From contig NZ_RKQN01000008.1 of assembly GCF_003814555.1 (NCBI RefSeq), positions 1 through 39,043 of the forward strand: DNA of 39,043 bases. Direction: 5' to 3'. Both the position numbers and the translations under genes were made by a program. Source of the DNA: Vulcaniibacterium tengchongense. Its GTDB lineage: Bacteria > Pseudomonadota > Gammaproteobacteria > Xanthomonadales > Xanthomonadaceae. The notes beneath the pieces were generated by a model. That model was not told where the DNA came from and did no database searches. It saw nothing but the letters and a program-made list of their open reading frames with translations. This document shows, one piece after another, positions 7,922-16,370 of the stretch (within the stretch, counting starts at the first letter, position 1; every line of letters starts with the position of its first letter).

Positions 7922-8386
7922 ATGAGCGGATTCATCGCAAACGGAACCGCCGGCGACGAAGAACGGATCGAGAACGATGGCTTCTGGCCGTCGATCGACC
8001 CGATCACCGTGCGCAATCGGATGCGGCTCACCGGCGCCGTCGCCGCCGCGCGCCTGCGCGCCGCCATCGTGAACGCGATGCTCTCCGTCAACGCGGAGCT
8101 GGCGGGCTGGAAGGCGCAGCAGCAGGCCGCCGGCCGCGCCACGCTCGCCGACGTGCCGGCGGACCGGATCGACGGCGCCTCGCGCCTTGTGCACCTGTAC
8201 CTGCGCGCGGTGACGTGCGCCGCGGCCGCCGAGGTGGTGGAGCGCTACCGCTCGTACGATTCCAGCGGCGACGGCCACCAGCGGGCCGACGACCTGAGCC
8301 CGAGCATCGACGAGCTGCGCCGCGACGTGCGCTGGGCGATCAGCGACCTGCTCGGCAACCGGCGGATGACGGTGGAGCTGATCTGA
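7922..8386 (+). CDS. L: Head completion/stabilisation protein, gpL
   Basis: 154 residues, near P2 gpL (169). It completes the head after packaging and stabilises the filled capsid. The motif DGFWPSIDPITVRNRMRL near residue 20 and SYDSSGDGHQRADDL near residue 110 fit the family. The 97 bases between M and L hold no gene that I can support. Its stop overlaps the next start (TGATG at 8384-8388). Confidence 0.9.
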   Translation: MSGFIANGTAGDEERIENDGFWPSIDPITVRNRMRLTGAVAAARLRAAIVNAMLSVNAELAGWKAQQQAAGRATLADVPADRIDGASRLVHLYLRAVTCAAAAEVVERYRSYDSSGDGHQRADDLSPSIDELRRDVRWAISDLLGNRRMTVELI

Positions 8387-8598
8387 TGCGGGTCTACGCG
8401 CGCCAGGGCGACACGCTCGACCTCCTGTGCTGGCGGCACCTCGGCCACACCGCGGGCGTCGTCGAGCAAGCGCTGGAAATGAACCCCGGGCTGTGCGAGC
8501 ACGGCCCGGTGCTGCCCCACGGCACGCCCGTGGACCTCCCCGAAATCACCGCCACCGCCTCGGCCGTCACCCGGCCGCTGGTGCAGCTCTGGGACTGA
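8386..8598 (+). CDS. X: Tail protein X (LysM-like)
   Basis: 70 residues (P2 gpX 67). It starts MRVYARQGDTLDLLCWRHLG and contains NPGLCEHGPVLPHGTPVDLP, the small LysM-like fold of gpX tail proteins, which act at the tail tip/baseplate hub. It is coupled to L through a TGATG overlap. Confidence 0.92.
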   Translation: MRVYARQGDTLDLLCWRHLGHTAGVVEQALEMNPGLCEHGPVLPHGTPVDLPEITATASAVTRPLVQLWD

Positions 8599-8602
8599 CC
8601 CG

Positions 8603-8959
8603 ATGGCCGAACCGACCTCCCTTTCCAGCGCTGTGCCGGTCGCCGCCGGCGTCGGCCTGGCCGCGCTGCTGCCCGGCATCGACGGCAACGCGCTGATCGG
8701 CGCGTTCGCCGGCGCCACGCTCTTCGTCGTGTCGGCAAAGTCGCTGCCCCTCTGGCAACGCGCGGTGTACCTGGTCGTGAGCGTGGTGGCCGGCTATCTC
8801 GCCGCGCCGGACATCGTGCGCTCGCTGCCGGTCTTCTCGACGGGCGTGGCCGCTTTCGTCGCGTCCGCGGTCGGGATCACGGTCACGCTGGCGCTGATCG
8901 AGAAGAGCCGGTCACTCGACCTGGGCTGGCTGCGTCGCGGAGGGCCGCCGAATGCATAG
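8603..8959 (+). CDS. Putative holin (first of two membrane lysis proteins)
   Basis: 118 residues with three hydrophobic stretches (about residues 10-45, 55-70 and 78-98) and a charged C-terminus. The position just before the endolysin and the size fit a holin or antiholin of P2-like Burkholderia/Xanthomonas phages. It overlaps the next membrane gene by 8 bases. Which of the two adjacent membrane proteins forms the hole cannot be decided from sequence. Confidence 0.75.
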   Translation: MAEPTSLSSAVPVAAGVGLAALLPGIDGNALIGAFAGATLFVVSAKSLPLWQRAVYLVVSVVAGYLAAPDIVRSLPVFSTGVAAFVASAVGITVTLALIEKSRSLDLGWLRRGGPPNA

Positions 8960-9227
8960 CCTCGTCACCGTCCTCACGCTGATCGCCTGCCTGGCGATCT
9001 GCGCCCGACTGCTCACGTACAAGCGCGGCCCCGACGCCCGGCACCGGGTCGGCGTCGGCCTGTGCGCCTGGCTGCTGATCGTCTGCACCGGCGGCCAAGC
9101 GATCCACATCGCCCTGGTCGGCGCTGCCGCGCACGTCAGTCCTTGGCAGCTCGGCGTGCTCCTGGTGCTCGCCGTGCTCACCTACCGCGCCCGCGGCAAC
9201 GTGGCGCGCATCCTCAGGGTCGATTGA
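8952..9227 (+). CDS. Putative 3-TM holin
   Basis: 91 residues with three membrane segments (about 4-20, 35-52 and 62-77). The patterns CARLLTYKRGPDARHR between segments one and two and TYRARGNVARIL at the C-terminus fit the Phage_holin_3 (3TM holin) family. Its TGA overlaps the endolysin ATG at 9225-9229, giving a coupled lysis cassette. Confidence 0.8.
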   Translation: MHSLVTVLTLIACLAICARLLTYKRGPDARHRVGVGLCAWLLIVCTGGQAIHIALVGAAAHVSPWQLGVLLVLAVLTYRARGNVARILRVD

Positions 9228-9862
9228 TGGTCACCGACGATCAGCTCGCGCAGATCATGCGCTGCCCGCTCGTCCGGGCGCAGCGCTGGCGCCCGGCGCT
9301 CACCGCCGCCATGGCCCGTTTCGGCATCACCACGGCGCGCCGCGCCGCGCACTTCCTCGCCCAGGTCGGGCACGAAAGCCTGAGCCTGTCGCGCACCGAG
9401 GAAGACCTGAGCTACAGCCTGCCGCGGCTGCTGGAGGTGTTCGGCCACCGGATCCCGGCGAAGTCGGCCGGCGAGTTCGTGCGCCAGCCGGAGAAGCTGG
9501 GCAACTACGTCTATGCCCGCCGCAACGGCAACGGCGACATCGCCAGCGGCGACGGCTACCGGTACCGCGGCCGCGGGCCGATGATGCACACCGGCCGGGG
9601 AAACTATCGCCGCGTCGGCCAACTGATCGGCGCGCCGCTGGAGCAACAGCCGACGCTGCTGCTGGACGTCGAGACGGGCGCCCAGGCGGCCGCGGCCTAC
9701 TGGCGGGACTCCGGCCTCAACGCCATGGCGGACGCCGGCGACGTGCTGATGGTCAGCCGCAGGATCAACCTCGGCTCGGCCACGTCCAAGCGCACGCCGG
9801 AAGGCCTGCAAGACCGCATCGCCCGCACCCGCCGCGCCCTCGCCATCCTGGGGGCCGGCTGA
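9227..9862 (+). CDS. Endolysin, glycoside hydrolase family 19
   Basis: 211 residues. A chitinase-like lysozyme that cuts peptidoglycan glycan strands; it replaces the P2 gpK lysin. Catalytic-type Glu is at residue 50 in QVGHES, a second acidic cluster RTEEDLSYS follows, and the substrate-cleft motif DGYRYRGRG....TGRGNY is near residues 105-125. There is no signal peptide or SAR segment, so release should depend on the holin. The start at 9227 overlaps the holin stop; the open frame upstream overlaps the holin gene. Confidence 0.93.
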   Translation: MVTDDQLAQIMRCPLVRAQRWRPALTAAMARFGITTARRAAHFLAQVGHESLSLSRTEEDLSYSLPRLLEVFGHRIPAKSAGEFVRQPEKLGNYVYARRNGNGDIASGDGYRYRGRGPMMHTGRGNYRRVGQLIGAPLEQQPTLLLDVETGAQAAAAYWRDSGLNAMADAGDVLMVSRRINLGSATSKRTPEGLQDRIARTRRALAILGAG

Positions 9863-9863
9863 C

Positions 9864-10382
9864 ATGTCCGCCCGCGCCATCCTCGCCCTGCTCTTCCTCG
9901 CGCTGCTCGCGGCCATCGCCGGCGGCGCCGCCTACCAGCAGAGCCGCATCGCCTCGGCCCGCGCCGAGGCCGAGCAGGCACGGCAGCAACTGCGGGCGGC
10001 GCAGGCCGAGCGCGACGCCGCGCGGGACGAGCGCGACGCGGCGCGCCGCAACGTCCGCGTGGTCACCCAGTACGTGGACCGGGTCCAGAAGGTCTACGTC
10101 GCCGGCGCCACGATCACAAAGGAGGTCCCCGTCCATGTCACCGCGAAGGCTGATGCCGCTTGCACTGTGCCTGCTGGCTTCGTGCGCCTCCACGACGCCG
10201 CCGCCGCCAACGTCCCCCCGGATGCCGCCGCCGGAGATCCTGATGCGCCCGCCGCCGGCGTTACGCTCTCTGCCGTCGCCGAAACCGTCGCCGGCAACTA
10301 CACCACCTGCCACGCCCTCCGCGAGCAGGTGATCGGCTTGCAGGCCTACATCAACTCGCTGCCGGCGGGCGCGCCCGAATGA
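9864..10382 (+). CDS. Rz: Inner-membrane spanin Rz
   Basis: 172 residues. An N-terminal membrane anchor (about residues 5-24) is followed by a long Ala/Arg/Glu coiled coil (about 28-65) and a periplasmic domain, the i-spanin plan. With Rz1 it disrupts the outer membrane at the last step of lysis. It starts one base after the endolysin stop and its end overlaps gene R as ATGA. Confidence 0.88.
   Translation: MSARAILALLFLALLAAIAGGAAYQQSRIASARAEAEQARQQLRAAQAERDAARDERDAARRNVRVVTQYVDRVQKVYVAGATITKEVPVHVTAKADAACTVPAGFVRLHDAAAANVPPDAAAGDPDAPAAGVTLSAVAETVAGNYTTCHALREQVIGLQAYINSLPAGAPE
10135..10332 (+). CDS. Rz1: Outer-membrane spanin lipoprotein Rz1
   Basis: 65 residues, entirely nested in Rz in the +1 frame. 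It has a signal peptide ending in the lipobox LLASC, with the lipid-acceptor Cys at residue 17, and then a very proline-rich mature part. This is the classical embedded Rz1 arrangement. The Rz frame upstream of the ATG provides AAAGGAGGT as a strong Shine-Dalgarno (about 10117-10125). Confidence 0.88.
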   Translation: MSPRRLMPLALCLLASCASTTPPPPTSPRMPPPEILMRPPPALRSLPSPKPSPATTPPATPSASR

Positions 10383-10858
10383 TCAAGCCGAACAGCCTGC
10401 GCGAGCACCTGACCACGGCGATTCCCGAACTCGGCCGGGACCCCGACCGGCTGCTGGTGTTCATCGAGCGGGGCAGCCTGGCCGGGACCTTCGCGCCCGG
10501 GTTCTCGTACGAGTACAGCTACACCCTGAGCGTGATCGTGACCGACTTCGGCGGGCAACCCGACGCGGTCATGGTCCCGCTGATGGTGTGGATCGCGCGG
10601 CACCAGCCGGAACTGCTCGCCAACCCCGCCCGCCGCGGCGAGATCGCGTTCGAGGCGGAGCTCCTGGCGAACGACAAGGTCGACCTCGAGATCCGCCTTC
10701 CGCTCACCGAGCGCGTCGGCGTGCACCGCCGCGCCGAAGGCGGCTTCGCCGTCGAGCACTACCCCGAGCCCGAACTGGAGGCAACGCTGCCCGCGGGGCG
10801 CTGGGACGTGTATCTCAAAGGCGAGTGGCTCGGCGGCTGGGACGTGCCGCCGGCGTGA
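10379..10858 (+). CDS. R: Tail completion protein gpR
   Basis: 159 residues (P2 gpR 155). It acts in finishing the tail end before head-tail joining. The start MIKPNSLREHLTTAIPEL and the segment YSYTLSVIVTDFGGQPDAVMVPLMVWI are typical of the family. Its ATG overlaps the Rz stop and it lies directly before gene S, as in P2. Confidence 0.92.
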   Translation: MIKPNSLREHLTTAIPELGRDPDRLLVFIERGSLAGTFAPGFSYEYSYTLSVIVTDFGGQPDAVMVPLMVWIARHQPELLANPARRGEIAFEAELLANDKVDLEIRLPLTERVGVHRRAEGGFAVEHYPEPELEATLPAGRWDVYLKGEWLGGWDVPPA

Positions 10859-10860
10859 CC

Positions 10861-11307
10861 ATGGGCGACCTGGAGCAACTCCACGCCTGGGCCGCGCCGC
10901 TGCTCGCGAAGCTGCAGCCGGCCGAGCGGCGCGCCCTCGCGCGCAAGCTCGCCACCGCGCTGCGGCGCAGCCAGGCGCAGCGCATCGGCGAGCAGCGCAA
11001 CCCGGACGGCAGCGACTACGCCCCGCGCAAGCGCCAGAAGGCGGGCCGCATCAAGCGCCGCCGAGGCAGGATGTTCGAGCGCATCGCCCGGCGGCAGCAC
11101 CTGAAGGTCGAAGCGACCGAACAGGCCGCATCGGTGGCGTTTCTCGGGCGCGTGGCGCGCATCGCCCGCGTCCACCAGGAGGGCCGGCGCGACCGGGTCG
11201 CGCGCCGCGGCCCGGTGGTGCGCTACGAGCGCCGCCAACTGCTCGGCTTCAGCGAGGCCGACCATCGCATGATTCGCGACCTGCTGACCGAGCACCTGGC
11301 CGGGTAG
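10861..11307 (+). CDS. S: Tail completion protein gpS
   Basis: 148 residues (P2 gpS 150), very basic. The pattern QRNPDGSDYAPRKRQ followed by a KRRRGRMF segment matches the phage virion morphogenesis (gpS) family. Start at 10861, two bases after the R stop codon. It is the last gene of the O-to-S late block; the following 88-base gap carries putative Ogr site C. Confidence 0.92.
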   Translation: MGDLEQLHAWAAPLLAKLQPAERRALARKLATALRRSQAQRIGEQRNPDGSDYAPRKRQKAGRIKRRRGRMFERIARRQHLKVEATEQAASVAFLGRVARIARVHQEGRRDRVARRGPVVRYERRQLLGFSEADHRMIRDLLTEHLAG

Positions 11308-11310
11308 CCC

Positions 11311-11329
11311 TGTAGACCCGTGGCGTACA
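11311..11329. promoter_or_regulatory. Putative Ogr-type activator site C, upstream of J operon
   Basis: TGTAGACCCGTGGCGTACA has the same TGTA-N11-TACA form as sites at 5048 and 15345. It sits four bases past the end of gene S, in the only gap before gene J, and its centre is 76 bases upstream of the J start. CGATAG near 11350 could serve as a -10 box. Role inferred. Confidence 0.6.
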
Positions 11330-11395
11330 ACGCAAGCGCATTGTCGGTGCGATAGCCGGCGCCGAACCTGATCGCATCCCGCGTCCGGCTTCGTC

Positions 11396-12385
11396 ATGAC
11401 CTACACCGCCGTCGATCTTTCGCGGTTGCCCGCGCCCGAAGTGGTCGAGCAGATCGACTACGAGGTGATCCTCGCCGAGCAGTTGGCCGACCTGCGCAAG
11501 CTGTGGCCCGAGTTCTCCGGCATCACCGAATCCGACCCGGTCTACAAGCTGCTCCAGCTGAGCGCCTACCGCGAAATGCAGGTGCGGCAGCGCAACAACG
11601 AGTCGGTGAAGGCGGTCATGCTCGCCTATGCCCGCGGCGCGGACCTGGACCAGCTCGGCGCGCTGCTCGGCGTCGAGCGGCTCCAGCTGGATCCCGGCGA
11701 CCCGGACCGGGGCATCCCGCCGACGATGGAGACCGACACCGACTTCCGTCGCCGGATCCAGCTCGCACCCGAAGGATTCAGCGTCGCCGGCCCCGAGGGC
11801 GCCTACATCTACCACGCCCTCGGCGCACATCCGGCCGTGCTCGACGCCAGCGCGACCAGCCCGGAACCGGACGATATCCGCGACATCGTGGCCGCCGTGC
11901 TGGCGGCGCACGACGCCTCGCCCGGGCTCGTGGCCGCGATGGACGCCGCGCTGGCCGCGGCGAAATGGCCCGGCGACGTCACCGTCACCGTGCTGTCGCG
12001 CGATGGCGACGGCAGCGCATCGCCCGAGCTCATCTCGGCGGTCGCCGCAAGGCTCAACGACGACGCGGTGCGGCCCTTGACCGACAACGTCACCGTCCGC
12101 GGCGCCCAGATCGTGCCCTTCGAGGTGGAGGCCGTCGTCTACACCTACGCGGGGCCGGACTCCGCCCTGGTGCTCGCCGAGTCGAAGCGCCGGCTGGACC
12201 GCTACATCGCCGACTCGCACCGGCTCGGCCGCGACGTGCCGCGGTCGGGCCTCTACTCGGTGCTGCACTCCGAAGGCGTGCAGCGCGTGGAATTGATTTC
12301 GCCGGCGCACGACATCGTGATCGACCGGACGCAGGCCCCGTACTGCACCCGCATCAACATCATCGCCGGCGGCATCGATGAATAG
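11396..12385 (+). CDS. J: Baseplate assembly protein gpJ
   Basis: 329 residues (P2 gpJ 302). It is a structural wedge component at the baseplate edge. The N-terminus SRLPAPEVVEQIDYEVILAE and the middle AYARGADLDQLGALLGVERL are strongly typical. First gene of the second late block; unlike P2, the J-I-H genes precede V and W. Its end overlaps gene I by 8 bases. Confidence 0.94.
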   Translation: MTYTAVDLSRLPAPEVVEQIDYEVILAEQLADLRKLWPEFSGITESDPVYKLLQLSAYREMQVRQRNNESVKAVMLAYARGADLDQLGALLGVERLQLDPGDPDRGIPPTMETDTDFRRRIQLAPEGFSVAGPEGAYIYHALGAHPAVLDASATSPEPDDIRDIVAAVLAAHDASPGLVAAMDAALAAAKWPGDVTVTVLSRDGDGSASPELISAVAARLNDDAVRPLTDNVTVRGAQIVPFEVEAVVYTYAGPDSALVLAESKRRLDRYIADSHRLGRDVPRSGLYSVLHSEGVQRVELISPAHDIVIDRTQAPYCTRINIIAGGIDE

Positions 12386-12926
12386 CCTGCTGCCGCCGAA
12401 CGCCACCGCCCTGGAGCGCGCCCTCGAATCCGTAACGGCGCGCATTGGCGAGGTGCCGACGCCGGCACGCGACGTCTGGAACCCCGACACCTGTCCGGCC
12501 GACCTGCTGCCCTGGTTGGCCTGGTCCCTGTCCATCGACGCCTGGAAGCCGTACTGGCCGGAGCACGTCAAGCGCTCGCGCATCCGCTCGGCGATCGACA
12601 TCCAGCGCGCCAAGGGCACCGCCCAAAGCGTGCGCGACGTGGTCGCCTCGTTCGGCGGCAGCGTGCAGCTGCGCGAGTGGTGGCAGATGGAGCCGCCCGG
12701 GCGGCCGCACACGTTCGAGATGGTGCTCACGCTCTCCGGCGAGGGCGGCGAAACCGCCACCGCCCGCTTCGTCGACGACGTCATCGGCGAGGTGTCGCGC
12801 ACCAAGCCCGTGCGTTCGCATTTCACCTTCACGCAAGGCTTGCAGGCCCTCGGCGGCGTCGGCATCGCCGCGGCCGCCCGCGCGGCCGTGTACCGCCGCC
12901 TGCAGCTGCAGGCCGTCGAACCGTAG
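12378..12926 (+). CDS. I: Tail/baseplate protein gpI
   Basis: 182 residues (P2 gpI 176). It belongs to the phage_tail_P2_I family: LLPPNATALERALESV at the start, CPADLLPWLAWSLSIDAWKP, and the helical SRIRSAIDIQRAKGTAQSVRD. It connects the baseplate to the tail fibre in P2. Confidence 0.94.
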   Translation: MNSLLPPNATALERALESVTARIGEVPTPARDVWNPDTCPADLLPWLAWSLSIDAWKPYWPEHVKRSRIRSAIDIQRAKGTAQSVRDVVASFGGSVQLREWWQMEPPGRPHTFEMVLTLSGEGGETATARFVDDVIGEVSRTKPVRSHFTFTQGLQALGGVGIAAAARAAVYRRLQLQAVEP

Positions 12927-12936
12927 GAGCCCCGCA

Positions 12937-14691
12937 GTGAGCGGACTACCCATCAACATCACGCCCGAGGGCCGCGCCGCCCTGGTCAACGCCGATAACA
13001 CCGGCACCGCGCCGGTGCGCGTCAGCGCGATCGGCATCACCGCCTCCGACGTCGGCGTCGTCGGCGGCGAGCTGGTCGGCGAGATCAAGCGGCTGGTGAC
13101 GTTCGCCGGTTCCGCCGTGGCCGACGACACCGTGCATGTCACCATCCGCGACGACAGCGGCGACGCGTATGCGATGCGCGGCTTCGCCCTTTACCTCGAC
13201 GATGGCACGTTGTTCGGCTGGCACGTGCAGCAGGCCGTCATCCTCGAAAAGTCGGCCCAGGCCATGATGCTGCTGGCGGCCGATATCCGCTTCGTGCAGA
13301 TCAACGCCACCAGCCTCTCGTTCGGCGACGCGACCTGGACCAACCCGCCCGGCACCGAGACGGTCCCGGGCGTGCTCGAACTCGCGACCGAGGACGAGAC
13401 CGCCACCGGCGAGGACAGGACCCGGGCGGTGCATCCCAAGGGCCTGCGGGCGCTGCTCGACCGGCGGTTCGGCGCCGGCGCGCCGTCCGCCTTCGTGAAG
13501 GGCCTGCTCGGCGCGGCCACGGCCGCCGCGGTGCGTATCGCGCTTGAGCTGGGGACGGCGGCGCGGCGCGACGAAGGCGCCGGCAACGGCCTGGACGCGG
13601 ACAAGCTGGACGGCCAGCACGGGGCCTACTACCTGGACTGGAACAACCTCACCGGCAAGCCCACGACGTTCGCGCCGGCGGCGCACGGGCACGCCTGGTC
13701 CGATATCACGGGCGCGCCCGCGACCGCGACGCGATGGCCGGCGTGGGCCGAGGTCACCGGCAAGCCGAGCGCGTTCACGCCGGCGGCGCACACCCACGCC
13801 GCGGCGGACATCACGTCGGGCACGCTCGCGCTGGAGCGCCTGCCGGCCTTGCCGATCACGCAGACCACCGGGCTTCAGGCCGCACTCGATGCGAAGGCGC
13901 CTCTCAGCGGCGCCACGTTCACCGGGCCGAACAGCAACTTCGTGGGGGACGTAGGCACCCAGACCATCCTTCACGTCTTCGGCTGGGGCAACAAGGTCCC
14001 GCGGTGGAAGTGGGTGATCGAGCCGGATGGCCACATCGCGCTCTACGGGTACGACGCGAGCGGCAACACCCCGCGGGCCGCCACGCGCTTCCGGACCCAA
14101 GAGGCCGGCGGTCCCAACGGCGTCAGTTCACTGTGCCAGTTCGACCAGGTCGAAGCCGTCAAGGCCAAGGTCATTGGCGATCTCGAAGTCGGGGCTACGG
14201 CGGCCACCATCCGGATGAACGACTCCGACAGCTCGGGGCGTATGTACGTCCACTGCAACGACTCGTCGATCGGATTCCTCACCAGCGGCTTCTCCTGGGG
14301 GTTCCGGATGGACAACGGCGCGAACTGCCATGCGACAGGCAAGCTCAGCGCCGGCGGCGGGTTCGACTTCGGCTCGTCCCGCAAGCTGAAGGACGTCGAT
14401 GGTCCGCTGCCGTACGGGCTCGACGTGGTGCGGCGGGTCGCGACACTGATCGGGCGCTACAAGCCGCAGTACAACAGCGACGGCCGCCGCCGCCTGTTCT
14501 TCGACGCCGAACAGCTGCTGGAGCTCATGCCCGAGGCGGTGGACGCCGAAGGCGTGGAGTTCGGGGGCGAGCGGGTGCCGGCCGTCAAGCTGGACCAGGT
14601 CCTCCCGCCGGCCTACCGCGCGATCGCGGAGCTCGCCGACCTGGTGGACGAGCTGCGCGCCGAGATCGCCGCGCTGAAGGCGGTGCACTGA
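12937..14691 (+). CDS. H: Tail fibre protein gpH-like, with S74-type chaperone end
   Basis: 584 residues, receptor-binding fibre. The N-terminal domain (about residues 1-130, ITPEGRAALVNADNTGTAPVRVSAI) is the P2 gpH-type baseplate attachment. The middle has repeats ending in HxH (HGHAWSDI, HTHAAADI), typical of trimeric fibres. The C-terminus (SSRKLKDVDGPLPYGL onward) resembles the Peptidase_S74 intramolecular chaperone with its Ser/Lys pair, followed by a terminal coiled coil. I chose the GTG at 12937 because GGAG lies 7 bases upstream and the upstream open frame overlaps gene I. Confidence 0.88.
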   Translation: MSGLPINITPEGRAALVNADNTGTAPVRVSAIGITASDVGVVGGELVGEIKRLVTFAGSAVADDTVHVTIRDDSGDAYAMRGFALYLDDGTLFGWHVQQAVILEKSAQAMMLLAADIRFVQINATSLSFGDATWTNPPGTETVPGVLELATEDETATGEDRTRAVHPKGLRALLDRRFGAGAPSAFVKGLLGAATAAAVRIALELGTAARRDEGAGNGLDADKLDGQHGAYYLDWNNLTGKPTTFAPAAHGHAWSDITGAPATATRWPAWAEVTGKPSAFTPAAHTHAAADITSGTLALERLPALPITQTTGLQAALDAKAPLSGATFTGPNSNFVGDVGTQTILHVFGWGNKVPRWKWVIEPDGHIALYGYDASGNTPRAATRFRTQEAGGPNGVSSLCQFDQVEAVKAKVIGDLEVGATAATIRMNDSDSSGRMYVHCNDSSIGFLTSGFSWGFRMDNGANCHATGKLSAGGGFDFGSSRKLKDVDGPLPYGLDVVRRVATLIGRYKPQYNSDGRRRLFFDAEQLLELMPEAVDAEGVEFGGERVPAVKLDQVLPPAYRAIAELADLVDELRAEIAALKAVH

Positions 14692-14692
14692 C

Positions 14693-15334
14693 ATGGCCAA
14701 GGGTTACCGCTCCGGCGGCGTGGACTTCGACGACCTGTTCGACCCCGACGTGATCGGCGACGGCCCGGCCGTGCCGAACCTGCGGAGCGGCGGCGCGCCG
14801 CTGCGCTACGCCGCCCTCAAGTACGGCCAGAAGCGGGCGGACGTGGGCTACCGGCAGGACGGCGTCGACGTGTCGAGCCTCTGGGCGGCCAAGGGCACGG
14901 CCGTTTACAAGCTCAGCTTCGACGGCATTTCCGTCAGCGCCAGCAACCAGGCGAAGACTAACTCCGGCGGCACCACGACCGCGACCGCGCTGCTGTGGAT
15001 GCACGCGAACGGCACCTGGGAGGCGCGCAGGAGCGCGACGGGCGGCGGCAACAACAGCAATGTCGTCACCGCGTCAGGGACGTGGATCGATCCCGGTGCT
15101 GGCGCCGCCGAGTACCAAGTCCTGTTCGAGCAGGTCTCGGGCACCCCGGTGTCCGGCTTGGGGTTGTACGATTTCACCGCCTCGCGGGCCGCGTCGCTGT
15201 CCGTCAGCGTCCGGTCGCAGTCGAGCGATTACGACGAAGTCGGCGCCACGGTGAAGGCGACGCTGCGGCGCAACGGCCGGGACATCCGCACCGCGGTGTT
15301 CGGCCTCAGCGCGTCCGCCGCCGGCTGGGTCTGA
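14693..15334 (+). CDS. Uncharacterised tail-associated protein
   Basis: 213 residues, no family recognised. It occupies the place of the P2 tail-fibre assembly gene G but shows no similarity to it. The N-terminus (GGVDFDDLFDPDVIG) and a middle rich in Ser/Thr/Gly beta-strand-like sequence with isolated Trp residues suggest a virion surface or fibre-tip protein. It starts one base after the fibre stop codon and ends the J block. Confidence 0.7.
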   Translation: MAKGYRSGGVDFDDLFDPDVIGDGPAVPNLRSGGAPLRYAALKYGQKRADVGYRQDGVDVSSLWAAKGTAVYKLSFDGISVSASNQAKTNSGGTTTATALLWMHANGTWEARRSATGGGNNSNVVTASGTWIDPGAGAAEYQVLFEQVSGTPVSGLGLYDFTASRAASLSVSVRSQSSDYDEVGATVKATLRRNGRDIRTAVFGLSASAAGWV

Positions 15335-15344
15335 TCGCGCTTGT

Positions 15345-15363
15345 TGTAGCGCGCCGGCCTACA
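15345..15363. promoter_or_regulatory. Putative Ogr-type activator site B, upstream of V operon
   Basis: TGTAGCGCGCCGGCCTACA is a further TGTA-N11-TACA palindrome. It lies in the only gap before gene V, 47 bases upstream of the V start. P2 also has an Ogr-dependent promoter (PV) in front of V. Role inferred. Confidence 0.6.
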
Positions 15364-15409
15364 CGTCAAGGTCCATGCGCACGCGCGGGCGGCCGCCCAC
15401 CATGGCCGC

Positions 15410-16000
15410 ATGGACCCGACCTCCGAACTCCAGCGCCAGCTCGGCAACGCCATCCGCCTCGGCACCGTGGCCGAGGTGGACCTGGCCGCGGCCCGCTGCC
15501 GCGTGGACAGCGGCGAGGTGCGCTCCGATTGGGTTCCCTGGTTCGTGCCGCGCGCCGGCGCCACGCTCGAGTGGTCCGCGCCGGTCGCCGGCGAGCAGGG
15601 CGTGCTGCTCTGCCCCGGCGGCGACACCATCGGCGCCATCTTCCTGCGCGGCGTCTACTCCGATGCATTCCCCGCGCCGTCCAGCGGCGGCACGCTCCAC
15701 CTGGTGCGCTTCCCCGATGGCGCGACGGTGCAGTACGACCACGAGGCCCACGCGCTCAAGGCGGCGCTGCCCGCGGGCGGCGCCGCGGAGATCACCGCCG
15801 ACGGCGGCGTCACGATCAACGGGCCGCTCACCGTGCACGGCGACACCGAGATCAACGGCAACACCCGGATCTACGGCGATGCGGCCGTCAGCGGCACCGC
15901 GACCGCCGACGCCGACGTGGTCGGCGGCGGCAAGAGCCTGAAGGGCCACAGGCACACCGGCGTCATGGCCGGCGGCGCGGTGTCGGGGCCGCCGGCATGA
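15410..16000 (+). CDS. V: Baseplate spike protein gpV
   Basis: 196 residues (P2 gpV 211). The trimeric membrane-piercing spike at the tail tip. The N-terminal OB-type domain has LGNAIRLGTVAEVDLAAARCRV, then WVPWFVPRAG; the C-terminal part has short beta repeats (VNGPLTVHGDTEINGNTRIYGDA type, about residues 135-165). HxH metal-binding residues occur near the end (KGHRHTGVM). Its stop overlaps the W start. Confidence 0.93.
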   Translation: MDPTSELQRQLGNAIRLGTVAEVDLAAARCRVDSGEVRSDWVPWFVPRAGATLEWSAPVAGEQGVLLCPGGDTIGAIFLRGVYSDAFPAPSSGGTLHLVRFPDGATVQYDHEAHALKAALPAGGAAEITADGGVTINGPLTVHGDTEINGNTRIYGDAAVSGTATADADVVGGGKSLKGHRHTGVMAGGAVSGPPA

Positions 16001-16356
16001 GGAGCATGGACGCGGCCACCGGCCGGCTGATCGAGGGCGAGGCGCATCTGCGCCAGTCCATCGCCGACATCCTCACGACGCCCATCGGCTCGCGCGTGAT
16101 GCGGCGCGACTACGGCTCGCTGCTCCCCGAGCTGATCGACCAGCCCTTCAACGGCGCGACCCTCGTGAAGCTGTACGGCGCCACCGCCTCCGCGCTCATG
16201 CGCTGGGAACCGCGGATCCGCCTCACCCGCATCCAGCTCGTTCCCGGCGCGGAGCCGGGCGCGTTCGCCCTCGAGCTCGACGTCCAGCGCACCGACGTGT
16301 CGCCGGGCAACGACTACACCCGACTCACCCTTCCGCTCCGCAGCCGCCTCATCTGA
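15997..16356 (+). CDS. W: Baseplate wedge protein gpW
   Basis: 119 residues (P2 gpW 115), homologous to T4 gp25. It has the characteristic SIADILTTPIGSRVMRRDYGS segment and the C-terminal half ending in LTLPLRSRLI. Start ATG 15997 overlaps the V stop (ATGA). Confidence 0.94.
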   Translation: MRSMDAATGRLIEGEAHLRQSIADILTTPIGSRVMRRDYGSLLPELIDQPFNGATLVKLYGATASALMRWEPRIRLTRIQLVPGAEPGAFALELDVQRTDVSPGNDYTRLTLPLRSRLI

Positions 16357-16370
16357 TCCAGGAGAGCCCC

